A stretch of DNA of 25,985 bases from an uncultured Planctomycetaceae bacterium (GTDB taxonomy: Bacteria; Planctomycetota; Planctomycetia; Planctomycetales; Planctomycetaceae). Location of the stretch: the NCBI GenBank assembly GCA_903921605.1, contig CAIXQV010000311.1:1-25985 (forward strand), written 5' to 3'. Made by a program: the position numbers and the translations under genes. The notes under the pieces are model-generated. The model was not told the DNA's origin. It saw nothing but the letters and a program-made list of their open reading frames with translations, and made no database searches. The number at the start of each line of letters is the position of its first letter. The first letter of the stretch is position 1. Shown here piece by piece: positions 15,320 to 23,062 of the stretch.

Positions 15320-15736
15320 AAATCAGAGCCTCAGCGGATGTCTTTCGAGTTGTGGGAACCCGATGTTCTGAATGCACGATTTTCGGGTCACAAAGCCCGA
15401 AGTCGCGGAGCAAAAGGCGGGAAACAGGAGTCCCGATCCTCCGAAGTGTCGCAAACCCGACGTTGCGGAAGCAAGAGTAAACGACGTTTCGGCTCGGAAT
15501 CGATCGACCCAGGGGCAATTCTGCGGGTTAGCGAACGGATATCGAGCGCCGAAAAGGCTGTCTCCTGGTCACGTGAAGTCTTTACGGGTATTCTCCCGGC
15601 CGCTTGCAGGCTGTCGATTTGAACCGTAGTGCCGACTTTAGTCGACATAGGCCCTCGAATTTTCAACGGAATGCGGGCAATAAGCCTGCAAGACCCCAGC
15701 TTCCCTGACCCTCCGCAACAAGACCTGGAAATAACC
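15320..15736. other. Divergent intergenic region carrying degenerate direct repeats and a palindromic repeat
   Basis: The 417-bp region between the secreted-protein gene and RNase PH contains no credible gene. Two related stretches, 15387-15417 and 15448-15477, share a GTC-CAAA-CCCGA-GT-GCGGA-GCAA pattern, and 15352-15378 is a weaker third relative (GTGGGAACCCGATGTTCTGA). The palindromic repeat copy 2 lies at 15625-15650. Promoters for both genes should be here, but none is clear. Confidence 0.45.
15625..15650. repeat. Dispersed palindromic intergenic repeat, copy 2
   Basis: The core TGCCGACT-TT-AGTCGACA at 15630-15647 forms an imperfect palindrome with one mismatch. It matches the reverse complement of 3423-3448 at 24 of 26 positions, including flanking bases outside the stem (CGTAG on one side, TAG on the other). 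Conservation beyond the stem argues for a copied element and not for convergent hairpins. It lies about 87 bp upstream of the RNase PH start. Confidence 0.65.
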
Positions 15737-16438
15737 ATGCCCCGCCACGATGATCGCACGCCAGATCAGCTACGCTCGATTTGCATTCAAAAAGGATTCA
15801 CAAAGACGTCAATCGCCAGTGTGCTGTTTCAGGCCGGATCCACTATGGTTCTGTGTACAGCGAGCCTGGAAAAATCGATTCCCCCGTGGCGCAAATCTCG
15901 CGTCGAAGGAGCACCAGTGCTGGGCTGGGTTACGGCAGAGTACAACATGCTGCCCGGCAGCACGTCTCCCCGAAAACAACGAGATCGCTCCAAGGTGGAC
16001 GGCCGCACCACCGAAATTCAACGATTAATTGGACGCAGCCTGCGAGCTGTTGTGGACTTCGAAGCCCTCGGCGAACACACGATTACGATAGACTGTGATG
16101 TGCTGCAGGCCGACGGAGGAACTCGCACCGCCAGCATTACCGGTGGATATATTGCCCTCGCCGAAGCGGTGAAGCAGATCAATTCGACTCGCCCCATTCT
16201 GCGTGATTCCGTCGCTGCGATCAGCGTTGGCATTGTTGACGGAACTCCGGTTCTGGATCTTGATTACAAGGAAGACAGCACGGCGGAAGTGGACATGAAC
16301 GTCATCATGACGGGTGCCGGAAAGTTCATCGAAGTTCAGGGCACAGCCGAGGGTGCTCCGTTCGATCAGGACGCTCTGAACGCCATGCTGGACCTTGCGA
16401 AATCCGGCATTCGCCAATTGACGAAGCTACAGCATTGA
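15737..16438 (+). CDS. rph: Ribonuclease PH
   Basis: The product has 233 residues from the ATG at 15737, close to the family's usual length of about 240; a GGAA box lies upstream. A GTG at 15629 lies inside the palindromic repeat and is rejected. The enzyme is a phosphorolytic 3'-5' exoribonuclease that trims tRNA precursors in the cytoplasm as a ring of six. Family signatures are present: [14 protein letters not shown] (63-76), [18 protein letters not shown] (90-107), the phosphate site [13 protein letters not shown] (126-138), DLDYKEDS (174-181) with Asp186, and the late [16 protein letters not shown] (191-206). It appears to be a single-gene unit, without the usual rdgB or dnaA-region neighbours. 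Confidence 0.96.
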   Translation: MPRHDDRTPDQLRSICIQKGFTKTSIASVLFQAGSTMVLCTASLEKSIPPWRKSRVEGAPVLGWVTAEYNMLPGSTSPRKQRDRSKVDGRTTEIQRLIGRSLRAVVDFEALGEHTITIDCDVLQADGGTRTASITGGYIALAEAVKQINSTRPILRDSVAAISVGIVDGTPVLDLDYKEDSTAEVDMNVIMTGAGKFIEVQGTAEGAPFDQDALNAMLDLAKSGIRQLTKLQH

Positions 16439-17155
16439 TCGGATGCCGTCTGTGGCATTTGCACGCGTGCATGACTTCCTCTTGTTGTGCGCAGGTCTCA
16501 TGACCGTCTCTTGACCACGCACCGGTTTTGACCGCAGGTCTCAAGATTTTGGGTGCAGGTGGCGCGAGGTGGGAGACCTTTCTATCGGGGCGGTGTGGCC
16601 CGATCAGGAGATCGGCCACAACAATCGCTACGGGCCACGCTTGTTGTGCGCGGGTCTCCTGACCTAGCACCGGTTTTGATCGCAGGTCTCAGGATTTTGG
16701 GGGACAAGCGGCGTGCGCCGGGGGGCCGTGCTGGTCGAACATCATGGCTCTGTCAGGAGATCGGCCACTGCAATCGCTGCTGGCCACTACGAGGAGCAGT
16801 CTGGCCAAAACAGTGGCACTCGCTGCACAGAGGCCTCCCGGAATACGCAGAGGAGGGAAGATTTGCTTGGTTTTCTCGGGGCCGCATGTCGCCCTCGCAG
16901 TCACGGAGGCATAGAACCGGGAAAACAAAAACTGAGCAAAAAGTTACATAAAGTGCACGCTGAATTCCACCCTTAAGTATTTGTGTGTATATTGCGACAC
17001 ATGAATAGTGTTTTTTAACCCTTTATAAGGTAGGGTCATTTCACCACCGCTCGTGTTACTTCCGGCGTGCTGGTTGTCGGGGTTCACTGTTAACTGAGCG
17101 GAATTGCAGATCCCTATGTTGCGAAGTTGAGTGTCCCGTTCAGGAAGTGTTCCTC
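16439..17155. other. 717-bp noncoding region before the DUF1559 gene
   Basis: No translated frame here resembles a protein. The first half holds the imperfect tandem duplication 16481-16787 described separately. The part from about 16917 to 17040 is visibly richer in A and T than its surroundings and is a likely promoter zone for the DUF1559 gene, but no boxes could be fixed with confidence. Confidence 0.45.
16481..16787. repeat. Imperfect tandem duplication, two copies of about 150 bp
   Basis: Copy 1 spans 16481-16638 and copy 2 spans 16640-16787. Three blocks correspond in the same order: 16481-16505 with 16640-16664 (2 differences in 25), 16519-16553 with 16667-16701 (2 in 35) and 16604-16638 with 16753-16787 (4 in 35). 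The spacers between blocks 2 and 3 are of almost equal length (50 and 51 bp) but unrelated in sequence, while the spacers between blocks 1 and 2 differ (13 and 2 bp), which breaks any shared reading frame. Blocks contain repeated GGTCTC and GCACCGGTTTTGA words. This is either a decayed mobile element or a noncoding structure. Confidence 0.7.
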
Positions 17156-18337
17156 ATGCGCGCTCAGAAGTCTTCTGCCACTTCAGTCTGTCGTCGTTGC
17201 CGAAGCCGCGTACCGCGGCGTGCCGGGTTTACGTTGCTTGAGTTGCTGGTTGTGATCTCCATCATTGCAGTGTTAATGTCGCTGATCCTGCCCGCTGTTA
17301 TGAATGCTCGAAAGACAGCGCGGCGAATTCAGTGCCTGAATCATGTTCGGAATCTCGGCATCGGCCTCGTGAATTTCACCAGTCGTTCGAACAAGTCCCA
17401 GTTTCCTGCGTATGGAACATGGGGCGATTATCGTCATGATTCAACACAACAGTGGGTGAACACGCCAAATCCGGCACAACTGAAGAGCTGGGTGGTGGAT
17501 ATCCTTCCCTACATCGATCGAGTTGATTTGGCCGACCGCTGGCAGGTGGATCGAAAACATGATTCGGCGTCCGTCACCAACGATCACTCGAATTTGAGCA
17601 TCATTCGAAACTACAGCATGGAAGTTCTGGCTTGTCCGGAAGACCAGACCGCTGTGGATGTCAGCGGCGCTTTGTCTTACGTTGTGAACGCGGGCTACGC
17701 CAGTATCAGTTTATCGTTGACCAGCGGTTCCGGCTGGGGAGCCGCGCGGCAGCAGGCCGATGATAAGTTGCGATTCGACTGGGATCGGAACGGGCGCAGT
17801 GCCGTTTCTTCGAAACCCGATCAGAATGAAATCACGATTAATCATCAGTCAGGTGTGTTCTGGCCAGAAACGCTCAAACGCAATTCCGCGCCCAAGCCGG
17901 ATCCGGTTGCGAATCGCAGCCATTTGTTGAATTCGATCCACGACGGGATGGGGAACACGCTGATGTTGACGGAAAACATCAACGCGGCCGGATCACAACA
18001 TTGGGGCGACCCGGATCCTCGCTACGTTTCTTTTGTGTTCCCCGTCGACTACGTAGCCACCGGGCAAACGTCGCAGACCTATTATCGATCATCACCATTG
18101 GATCCTGCTCATCCTTATGGAGTGATCAACGGGGCTCTCACTGGCCCTGAGGGGGCTCGGCCTTTCCCGAATTCAAATCATTCGGGTGGTGTGAACGTCG
18201 TGATGTGTGACGGTTCGGCGCGGTTGCTTTCTGCGTCTGTAGATCTCAACGTTTACGCGCAGTTGGTGACTCCATCCGGAACTCGTTTCAACAGCGCTAT
18301 CGCTGCGCACGAACCACTGAGTGACAATGAGTTCTGA
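17156..18337 (+). CDS. DUF1559 prepilin-like protein with H-X9-DG signature
   Basis: The protein has 393 residues from the ATG at 17156, which has GGAAG eight bases upstream; a GTG at 17147 is less likely. A basic leader ([12 protein letters not shown]) is followed by [24 protein letters not shown] (about 23-46 of the product), a class III prepilin signal cleaved before the Phe and methylated in type IV pilin-like systems. The body is DUF1559, ending with [20 protein letters not shown], the H-X9-DG signature of this planctomycete-expanded family. Members are thought to be surface or pseudopilin-like proteins, with many paralogs per genome and no known individual function. No pilus assembly or prepilin peptidase gene is nearby, so the assembly machinery must be elsewhere. 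Confidence 0.93.
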   Translation: MRAQKSSATSVCRRCRSRVPRRAGFTLLELLVVISIIAVLMSLILPAVMNARKTARRIQCLNHVRNLGIGLVNFTSRSNKSQFPAYGTWGDYRHDSTQQWVNTPNPAQLKSWVVDILPYIDRVDLADRWQVDRKHDSASVTNDHSNLSIIRNYSMEVLACPEDQTAVDVSGALSYVVNAGYASISLSLTSGSGWGAARQQADDKLRFDWDRNGRSAVSSKPDQNEITINHQSGVFWPETLKRNSAPKPDPVANRSHLLNSIHDGMGNTLMLTENINAAGSQHWGDPDPRYVSFVFPVDYVATGQTSQTYYRSSPLDPAHPYGVINGALTGPEGARPFPNSNHSGGVNVVMCDGSARLLSASVDLNVYAQLVTPSGTRFNSAIAAHEPLSDNEF

Positions 18338-18508
18338 AGCCACGGCAATCTTAAGCGCTGGCATGTGCAGATGTGCATGACATGCGTGGTCGTTCCTGTG
18401 GATTCATTCCTGCGTCGCTGAATACCGCCAGCAGAAGTATCGGCTTGTGAGTTGCGTCTGAAAGGAAACGCTGTCATCCTCCTTCGCCACCAACTGGGTC
18501 CTTGAATC

Positions 18509-19915
18509 ATGCCGCATGATTCGTCTGCAGACGAGGAACGAGTGACGGGAATGACACAGCCGCAGAATTCTCATGTATCTTCAAATGGAGCGGAAGATTC
18601 ACAAAGTTCGAATAGTCTCGAAAGTCGAGCGACGAAGGTTCGCTGGCTGATTGTGGCGATGCTGATGGGTTTCGCGTTTCTGGGGCACTTCAATCGCGTC
18701 GGTATCACAGTTGCGGCGAACGAGAAATTCATCGGTCCGGGGCTGCTGTCAGAAGTGCAGATGGGGCAGGTTTATTCAGCATTCCTTTGGGTTTACACGC
18801 TGACCATGCTGCCCGGCGGATGGATTATTGATCTTGTTGGTCCACGAAAAGCACTCACCGGGATGGGACTGGGGCTTGGTTTCTGCGTCGTCATGACTGG
18901 TGCCCTGGGCCAACTGGGCTGGCCGATTGCCTCGCTGTTGCTCCCACTAATTGCGGTTCGCAGTATTGCGGGGTTCTGCAGCACTCCGTTGCATCCGGGA
19001 GCAGCGCGGAGTGTGTCGCTGTGGTTTCCGTTGACGAGTCGTTCTACCGCCAACGGACTCGTAACAGCCGGGGCGCTGATTGGTATCTCTGTGACCGCAC
19101 CGGGGTTTGGATGGCTGATGGATCAATTCGATTGGTCGATCGCGTTTATGGTTTCGGGTGCAGCCTTAATGGCGTTCTCGATTCTCTGGCTGGTGCTGTC
19201 GACGGATGATGTCAACGGGCATCCTCGAGCCAATGACGCTGAAAAACAGCTGGTCGCGATGAGTCATGTACCGGCGGCCGGAACAAAAGCTTCCGCTGCA
19301 GACTTTCTGGCTCTGTTCAAGAACAGCCAGTTGATGATTCTGGCCTCCAGCTATGCGGCCTACAGCTATTTTCAGTATCTGTTCTTCTACTGGATCGATT
19401 TTTATTTCGGCGAAGAATTGCAACTGCCGGACGATGAAAGTCGTCGAGCCACATTCATTGTCATGATGGCGATGGCGATCGGAATGGCGTTAGGAGGTAT
19501 GTTGACCGATCGGTTGAGTCGACACATTGGCGTACGCTGGAGTTGTCGCAGCATTGCCATGGCGGGCATGTTATTGAGTGCTGGCTTTGCGTGGTTTGGA
19601 GTCGCCGCCAAAGATCCAAATGAAGTGATTCTATTGTTCTCGCTGGCCCTCGCGGCACTCGGGATGTGCGAAGGAATTTTCTGGACATCAGCTCCTGCTC
19701 TGGAGCCAACCAAGGGCGGCCTCGCGGGAGCATTCCTCAATACGATTGGCAACGCAGGTGGAAGTCTGGCACCGATCTTAACTCCATGGATCAAGACGAA
19801 TTACAGCTGGTCAGCAGCCATCGGTGTTGCGTGCTGCATGAGCGTGCTGGGGGCCGCACTTTGGTTGTTGATTGACACAGGAATCAGAAACCGCAAAACG
19901 CCAGAGCAACAGTGA
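18509..19915 (+). CDS. MFS transporter, anion:cation symporter-like
   Basis: The protein has 468 residues with about twelve hydrophobic helices in two halves, after a hydrophilic N-terminal tail of about 45 residues. Helix 1 carries HFNRVGITVAANEKF, similar to the DRVNxSVAA stretch of the sugar-acid/phosphate symporter (ACS) group, and the loop after helix 2 has GWIIDLVGPRKAL, a standard MFS motif A. The corresponding loop in the second half reads GGMLTDRLSRHIGVR. The substrate cannot be told; related proteins carry hexuronates, glucarate or other organic anions. The start is ambiguous: ATG at 18509 or 18551, neither with a strong ribosome binding site. The long inverted repeat at 19961-20056 lies just beyond its stop. 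Confidence 0.9.
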   Translation: MPHDSSADEERVTGMTQPQNSHVSSNGAEDSQSSNSLESRATKVRWLIVAMLMGFAFLGHFNRVGITVAANEKFIGPGLLSEVQMGQVYSAFLWVYTLTMLPGGWIIDLVGPRKALTGMGLGLGFCVVMTGALGQLGWPIASLLLPLIAVRSIAGFCSTPLHPGAARSVSLWFPLTSRSTANGLVTAGALIGISVTAPGFGWLMDQFDWSIAFMVSGAALMAFSILWLVLSTDDVNGHPRANDAEKQLVAMSHVPAAGTKASAADFLALFKNSQLMILASSYAAYSYFQYLFFYWIDFYFGEELQLPDDESRRATFIVMMAMAIGMALGGMLTDRLSRHIGVRWSCRSIAMAGMLLSAGFAWFGVAAKDPNEVILLFSLALAALGMCEGIFWTSAPALEPTKGGLAGAFLNTIGNAGGSLAPILTPWIKTNYSWSAAIGVACCMSVLGAALWLLIDTGIRNRKTPEQQ

Positions 19916-19960
19916 TCGAGGAACGCTCGGCGTTTTAGTGCTGCAATGCGGCATGGCCTC

Positions 19961-20056
19961 ATCAGCCGGAGTGCGTTAGCACCCGGTTCATGCGAAAGCG
20001 GAAGGAAGCGGAAGAAGAAACCAGCAAGAACCGGACGCTAACGCGTTCCGGCTGAT
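19961..20056. terminator. Long inverted repeat between convergent MFS and RidA-like genes
   Basis: Arms 19961-19989 and 20028-20056 are inverted copies of each other at 25 of 29 positions, separated by a 38-base purine-rich loop. The core is ATCAGCCGGA, GCGTTAGC and CCGGTTC. The four differences fall as two G-T pairs and two A-C mismatches on one strand, which swap roles on the other, so a similar structure can form in either transcript. Its place 45 bp after the MFS stop and 17 bp after the RidA-like stop fits a two-way terminator. Sequences of this CCGG-GCGTTAGC type are, as far as I recall, repeated in planctomycete genomes. Confidence 0.7.
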
Positions 20057-20073
20057 CTTCGGAGAACACAACC

Positions 20074-20460
20074 TCATTCGAGGACTGCGATTGCATCAAT
20101 CTCGATGTGAATGCTCTCCATCGGGAAGGAGACGCCGACAAGAGTATTCACGGGATAGTCATCCCCGAAAAACTCGTGGTAGATTTCGAGCTGTTCTCCT
20201 TCGAACGGATGCCACTTATATGGGTCAGCCACGAACATCGTCAATTTGCAGATATCCGATGGCTGCCCGCCTTCGGCTATCACCATGCGAGTCAGTCGAT
20301 CCAGGATGACTCGCAGTTGTTCCATCGGACTGCCGTTCTGGGCTGGTGAGCCATTCGCGGTGCAGCCGGACAGGAACAGCATGTTTCCCGCGCGGACTCC
20401 ACGAGCGTAGTGCGGTCCGGACGGGTAGATATCTTCGAAGTGAATACGACGTTTCTTCAT
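20074..20460 (-). CDS. RidA/YjgF/Rid-family protein without the deaminase arginine
   Basis: The protein has 128 residues from the ATG at 20460, with AGGTG six bases upstream; a GTG at 20469 is less likely. It is the usual length for the family, which forms trimers with ligand sites between subunits. The C-terminal block ESIHIEIDAIAV matches the family, and Glu120 is conserved. The Arg105 that RidA uses to hold the carboxylate of 2-aminoacrylate is Asn here (YPVNTLVGV). By family precedent, members lacking this Arg do not have imine deaminase activity, so a different ligand is likely. It is transcribed away from the STAS operon. Confidence 0.88.
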   Translation of the reverse strand: MKKRRIHFEDIYPSGPHYARGVRAGNMLFLSGCTANGSPAQNGSPMEQLRVILDRLTRMVIAEGGQPSDICKLTMFVADPYKWHPFEGEQLEIYHEFFGDDYPVNTLVGVSFPMESIHIEIDAIAVLE

Positions 20461-20785
20461 GGAAATCACCTGACGAAAGATTCAGTACGAAGATCGGATT
20501 GGCAGGAAGAGAGTTCCTGCTGAACAAATCACAACGAAAGTCTGGCGGATCGTGAGACGGTGTGCAATCAGCGATGCCCGTCCGAACGCGTAACATTCGC
20601 GCAAAGCTTTCCCTTGCACGTTTTGGACTTCGAAAATCGAATCTTCACGAAAAGTTCCCGAAAAACCGGGGTTCACGGACTGCCCCACATTATGTCGGGC
20701 AGAACACTTTGCGGAACTACTCAATTTCTGTAGTCTGCGTGTGTCGGATTCGGAGCTGAAAAACCAGAGCAGGTGAGGTGTTGTT
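20461..20785. other. Divergent intergenic region between the RidA-like and STAS genes
   Basis: The 325 bp contain no credible gene. Both neighbours are transcribed outward, so promoters for each should lie here. A possible weak promoter-like pair (TTGCGG, then TAGTCT) lies at about 20709-20736 before the STAS gene, but it is not strong enough to call. Confidence 0.35.
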
Positions 20786-21151
20786 GTGTCAGAAGTTCTC
20801 GACAGTTTTCAGATAGAGTGGCATGGAAATACTGTCGTGGTCACTCCGGCTTCCAGTGTGGAATCATTGAACTGGGATCTGGTCGAGCAGGCGGCCGACC
20901 TCGTGATGGAACCGCTCAGTGATCAGGAAGCGCCGATGGTTGTTGTGGACCTGAGCCGTGTTGGATATTTTGGCTCGGTCTTTCTTGCGTTGCTGCTTCG
21001 CTGCCATAAGTTCGTCAAGAAAAAAGGCGGCGAACTTGTCCTGTGCGGAGCCAGTGACATGGCGCTTGAACTCCTGCGCATCACCGCGCTCGACACAATC
21101 TGGGCCATCTATAAAACTCGCGATGAGGCGATGCAGGCGCTCTCGGAATAA
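20786..21151 (+). CDS. STAS-domain protein, anti-sigma-factor-antagonist-like
   Basis: The protein has 121 residues and is one STAS domain over its full length. The start is GTG at 20786, with AGGTGAGG upstream. The central block [20 protein letters not shown] corresponds to the D-S-S/T-G-L phosphorylation loop of SpoIIAA/RsbV, with Ser64 at or near the phosphorylatable serine, although the usual Asp before it is replaced. Homologs release a sigma factor by binding its anti-sigma kinase when dephosphorylated. No RsbW-type kinase or PP2C phosphatase lies nearby, so partners must be elsewhere. The gene is followed after 42 bp by the LOG-family gene on the same strand, probably one transcript. 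Confidence 0.88.
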   Translation: MSEVLDSFQIEWHGNTVVVTPASSVESLNWDLVEQAADLVMEPLSDQEAPMVVVDLSRVGYFGSVFLALLLRCHKFVKKKGGELVLCGASDMALELLRITALDTIWAIYKTRDEAMQALSE

Positions 21152-21193
21152 TAGAAGTAATGCGAACAGACCCTTGCACGGAGGCAGGTTGCT

Positions 21194-22240
21194 TTGAAAA
21201 AACGACATCCGCTGAAGCATCCGCATCAGTCTGAAATGGACGTGATTGAACACGTCTCGGAATTGAGGCATCACGAAGAGTTAATTGCTGAGATCAAGCA
21301 GACAGCCGATAAGCTGGCCGAAGATAAGGCGACTCGCGGAGATCTGAAGATCCTGAGCCGTGCTTTGAAGGAGCTGCGATATGCCTTCAAAGTATTTTCA
21401 CCCTATCGGATGAACCGCAAAGTGACCGTCTTCGGTTCGGCTCGCACAAAGCGCGAAAATCCCTGCTACACCACCGCCGAGACATTTGGTCGAAGAATGG
21501 CCGAAGAAGGCTGGATGGTTGTGACTGGCGCCGGTGGCGGCATCATGGAGGCGGCTCACCGTGGCTCCGGTCGCGAGATGGCCATGGGGCTCAATATTCT
21601 TCTGCCATTTGAGCAGGAAGCGAATCCGGTTATTGCTGGAGATCCCAAACTTGTCAGCTTGAAGTACTTCTTCACTCGTAAGCTGATGTTCGTGAAAGAG
21701 GTCCACGCAATTGTTAGTTGCCCGGGTGGATTCGGCACGCTGGATGAGGCATTCGAAAGTCTGACGCTTGTTCAGACCGGAAAACGCGATTTAATGCCGA
21801 TGGTGATGCTGGATGAACCGGGCGGCACCTATTGGTCTCACTTTTTGAACTATATCCGCGATGAATTGCTGGACAATGGTCTGATTTCTCCCGGAGACTT
21901 GTCGCTCTTCAAGGTGACTGACAACGTTGAGGAGGCCATTGAAGAAGTGCTCGGATTCTACAGCGTCTACAACAGCATGAGGTTCATCCGTGATCGCCTG
22001 GTGTTGCGACTTCATGTGGAACCGACCGAACAACTGCTCGAACGACTGAATGATGAGTTTGCGGACATCGTTGTCAGTGGTAAGATTGAGAAGGTTGCAG
22101 TACATCGGCTGGAGTCGGATGATGCCCACCTGGCTGAATTGCCGCGGCTGAGTCTGAATTTTGATCGTAAGGCAGTTGGCAGACTGCGGCAGATGATCGA
22201 CGTGATCAACTGTGAGCTGGAAGGCTATTGCGGAGTGTGA
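21194..22240 (+). CDS. LOG-family (TIGR00730-like) Rossmann-fold protein with N- and C-terminal extensions
   Basis: The protein has 348 residues. The TTG at 21194 is supported by GGAGG nine bases upstream; an ATG at 21236 would drop 14 residues. A charged helical N-terminal segment (about 15-65) precedes the core, which has [10 protein letters not shown] (77-86), [14 protein letters not shown] (111-124), FFTRKLMF (159-166) and [12 protein letters not shown] (177-188), the last being the hallmark of LOG and related enzymes. Characterised members are cytokinin-activating nucleoside 5'-monophosphate phosphoribohydrolases or nucleotide monophosphate nucleosidases such as PpnN. About 90 residues follow the core (from about 258), including a strand-rich stretch of unknown role. 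The substrate is not determined. It is the middle gene of the STAS cluster. Confidence 0.88.
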   Translation: MKKRHPLKHPHQSEMDVIEHVSELRHHEELIAEIKQTADKLAEDKATRGDLKILSRALKELRYAFKVFSPYRMNRKVTVFGSARTKRENPCYTTAETFGRRMAEEGWMVVTGAGGGIMEAAHRGSGREMAMGLNILLPFEQEANPVIAGDPKLVSLKYFFTRKLMFVKEVHAIVSCPGGFGTLDEAFESLTLVQTGKRDLMPMVMLDEPGGTYWSHFLNYIRDELLDNGLISPGDLSLFKVTDNVEEAIEEVLGFYSVYNSMRFIRDRLVLRLHVEPTEQLLERLNDEFADIVVSGKIEKVAVHRLESDDAHLAELPRLSLNFDRKAVGRLRQMIDVINCELEGYCGV

Positions 22241-22278
22241 TGTTCTTTGACGAACGAGTTGAAAAAGGAATCCCGGCT

Positions 22279-22746
22279 ATGAATCGACGACACGTTCTTC
22301 AGGCTCTGGCAGTACTGTCCGCCAGCAGCACGACCCTGGCTGCATTCGGAGAATTGAGCCTGGCAGATATTGCTGTGGCCGGACCGGAGAATCTTTCTGC
22401 AGCACTGAGAAACTCTCGACAGGTGTGCGTCGATCTTTTGAGCCGCATTGATCGAATGGACTCTCGGGGAGGCTTGATCACCGAGTTAAACTCCACTGTT
22501 GGCGAAGTTGCGATTGATGCTCTGCAGGAGTTGTCTGTTCTGCTGGAACAGGCGGACGCTCGCATCTCATCCGTTGAACAGCGTACCGTCGCATTGTTTC
22601 AGGCGTGTGCGGATTCGCTGATGCGTGTTGAAACGCCGTTGAAATCGTTGTCTCAGAGTGGAATGCTTCCTGGTCCAGTCGTTGACTCCTCTGTCGCTGT
22701 TTTTGGGCAGGTGCGAAGACTGCTGTTGAGCCTTCCTGTGGCCTGA
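22279..22746 (+). CDS. Small exported protein with twin-arginine-like leader, unknown function
   Basis: The protein has 155 residues from the ATG at 22279, with AAGGA about ten bases upstream. The N terminus MNRRHVLQALAVLSASSTTL looks like a Tat or planctomycete-type leader with RR followed by a hydrophobic stretch. The remainder is predicted mostly helical (long Leu/Val/Ala heptad-like runs around 55-125), consistent with a helical bundle; there is no metal-binding Cys/His cluster. The gene begins 38 bp after the LOG-family stop on the same strand and probably belongs to that operon. No family is recognised. The real start is well supported by the leader. Confidence 0.7.
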   Translation: MNRRHVLQALAVLSASSTTLAAFGELSLADIAVAGPENLSAALRNSRQVCVDLLSRIDRMDSRGGLITELNSTVGEVAIDALQELSVLLEQADARISSVEQRTVALFQACADSLMRVETPLKSLSQSGMLPGPVVDSSVAVFGQVRRLLLSLPVA

Positions 22747-23062
22747 TGCGCCAACGGAAGTTGATTTCGCCGTCTCGTTACAATGAAGTCTTCTGCTGCA
22801 TCGAATGGCCGTGTCTGCGTCCGTAGTGGCCTCCTGAAACCGGTTGAGGCTGCCGGAATCGTCGGCATGACCGGCACTCCCTGCGCAAAAATCGGAATTA
22901 GCCCAGGGGTGGTTGTGAAATCATCCGGGGTTCCCCGTCTTCATTCTTGTGATCGCTGTCTAAGCTGTCGCATATTCACCATAGATTCTTCAGAAACCGT
23001 TGCGGCTCTTCGAGTTCGGCCGTTTCTATGGCTCGCGGGAAGATGTCTGCGGGTAAACCGGG
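22747..23062. other. Intergenic stretch before the ELWxxDGT-type repeat gene
   Basis: The 316 bp contain no credible gene; an open plus-strand frame from 22783 runs into the repeat gene out of frame and reads as noise. Promoter elements for the repeat gene are expected here but were not identified, and no riboswitch-like structure stands out. Confidence 0.4.

Noticed and set aside
15629..15736. Extended N terminus for RNase PH from a GTG
   Set aside because: It would begin inside the palindromic repeat and add 36 residues not found in the family.
16553..16976. Open frames across the tandem duplication and its right flank
   Set aside because: The two repeat copies differ by non-multiple-of-three spacers and the translations look random, so coding is unlikely.
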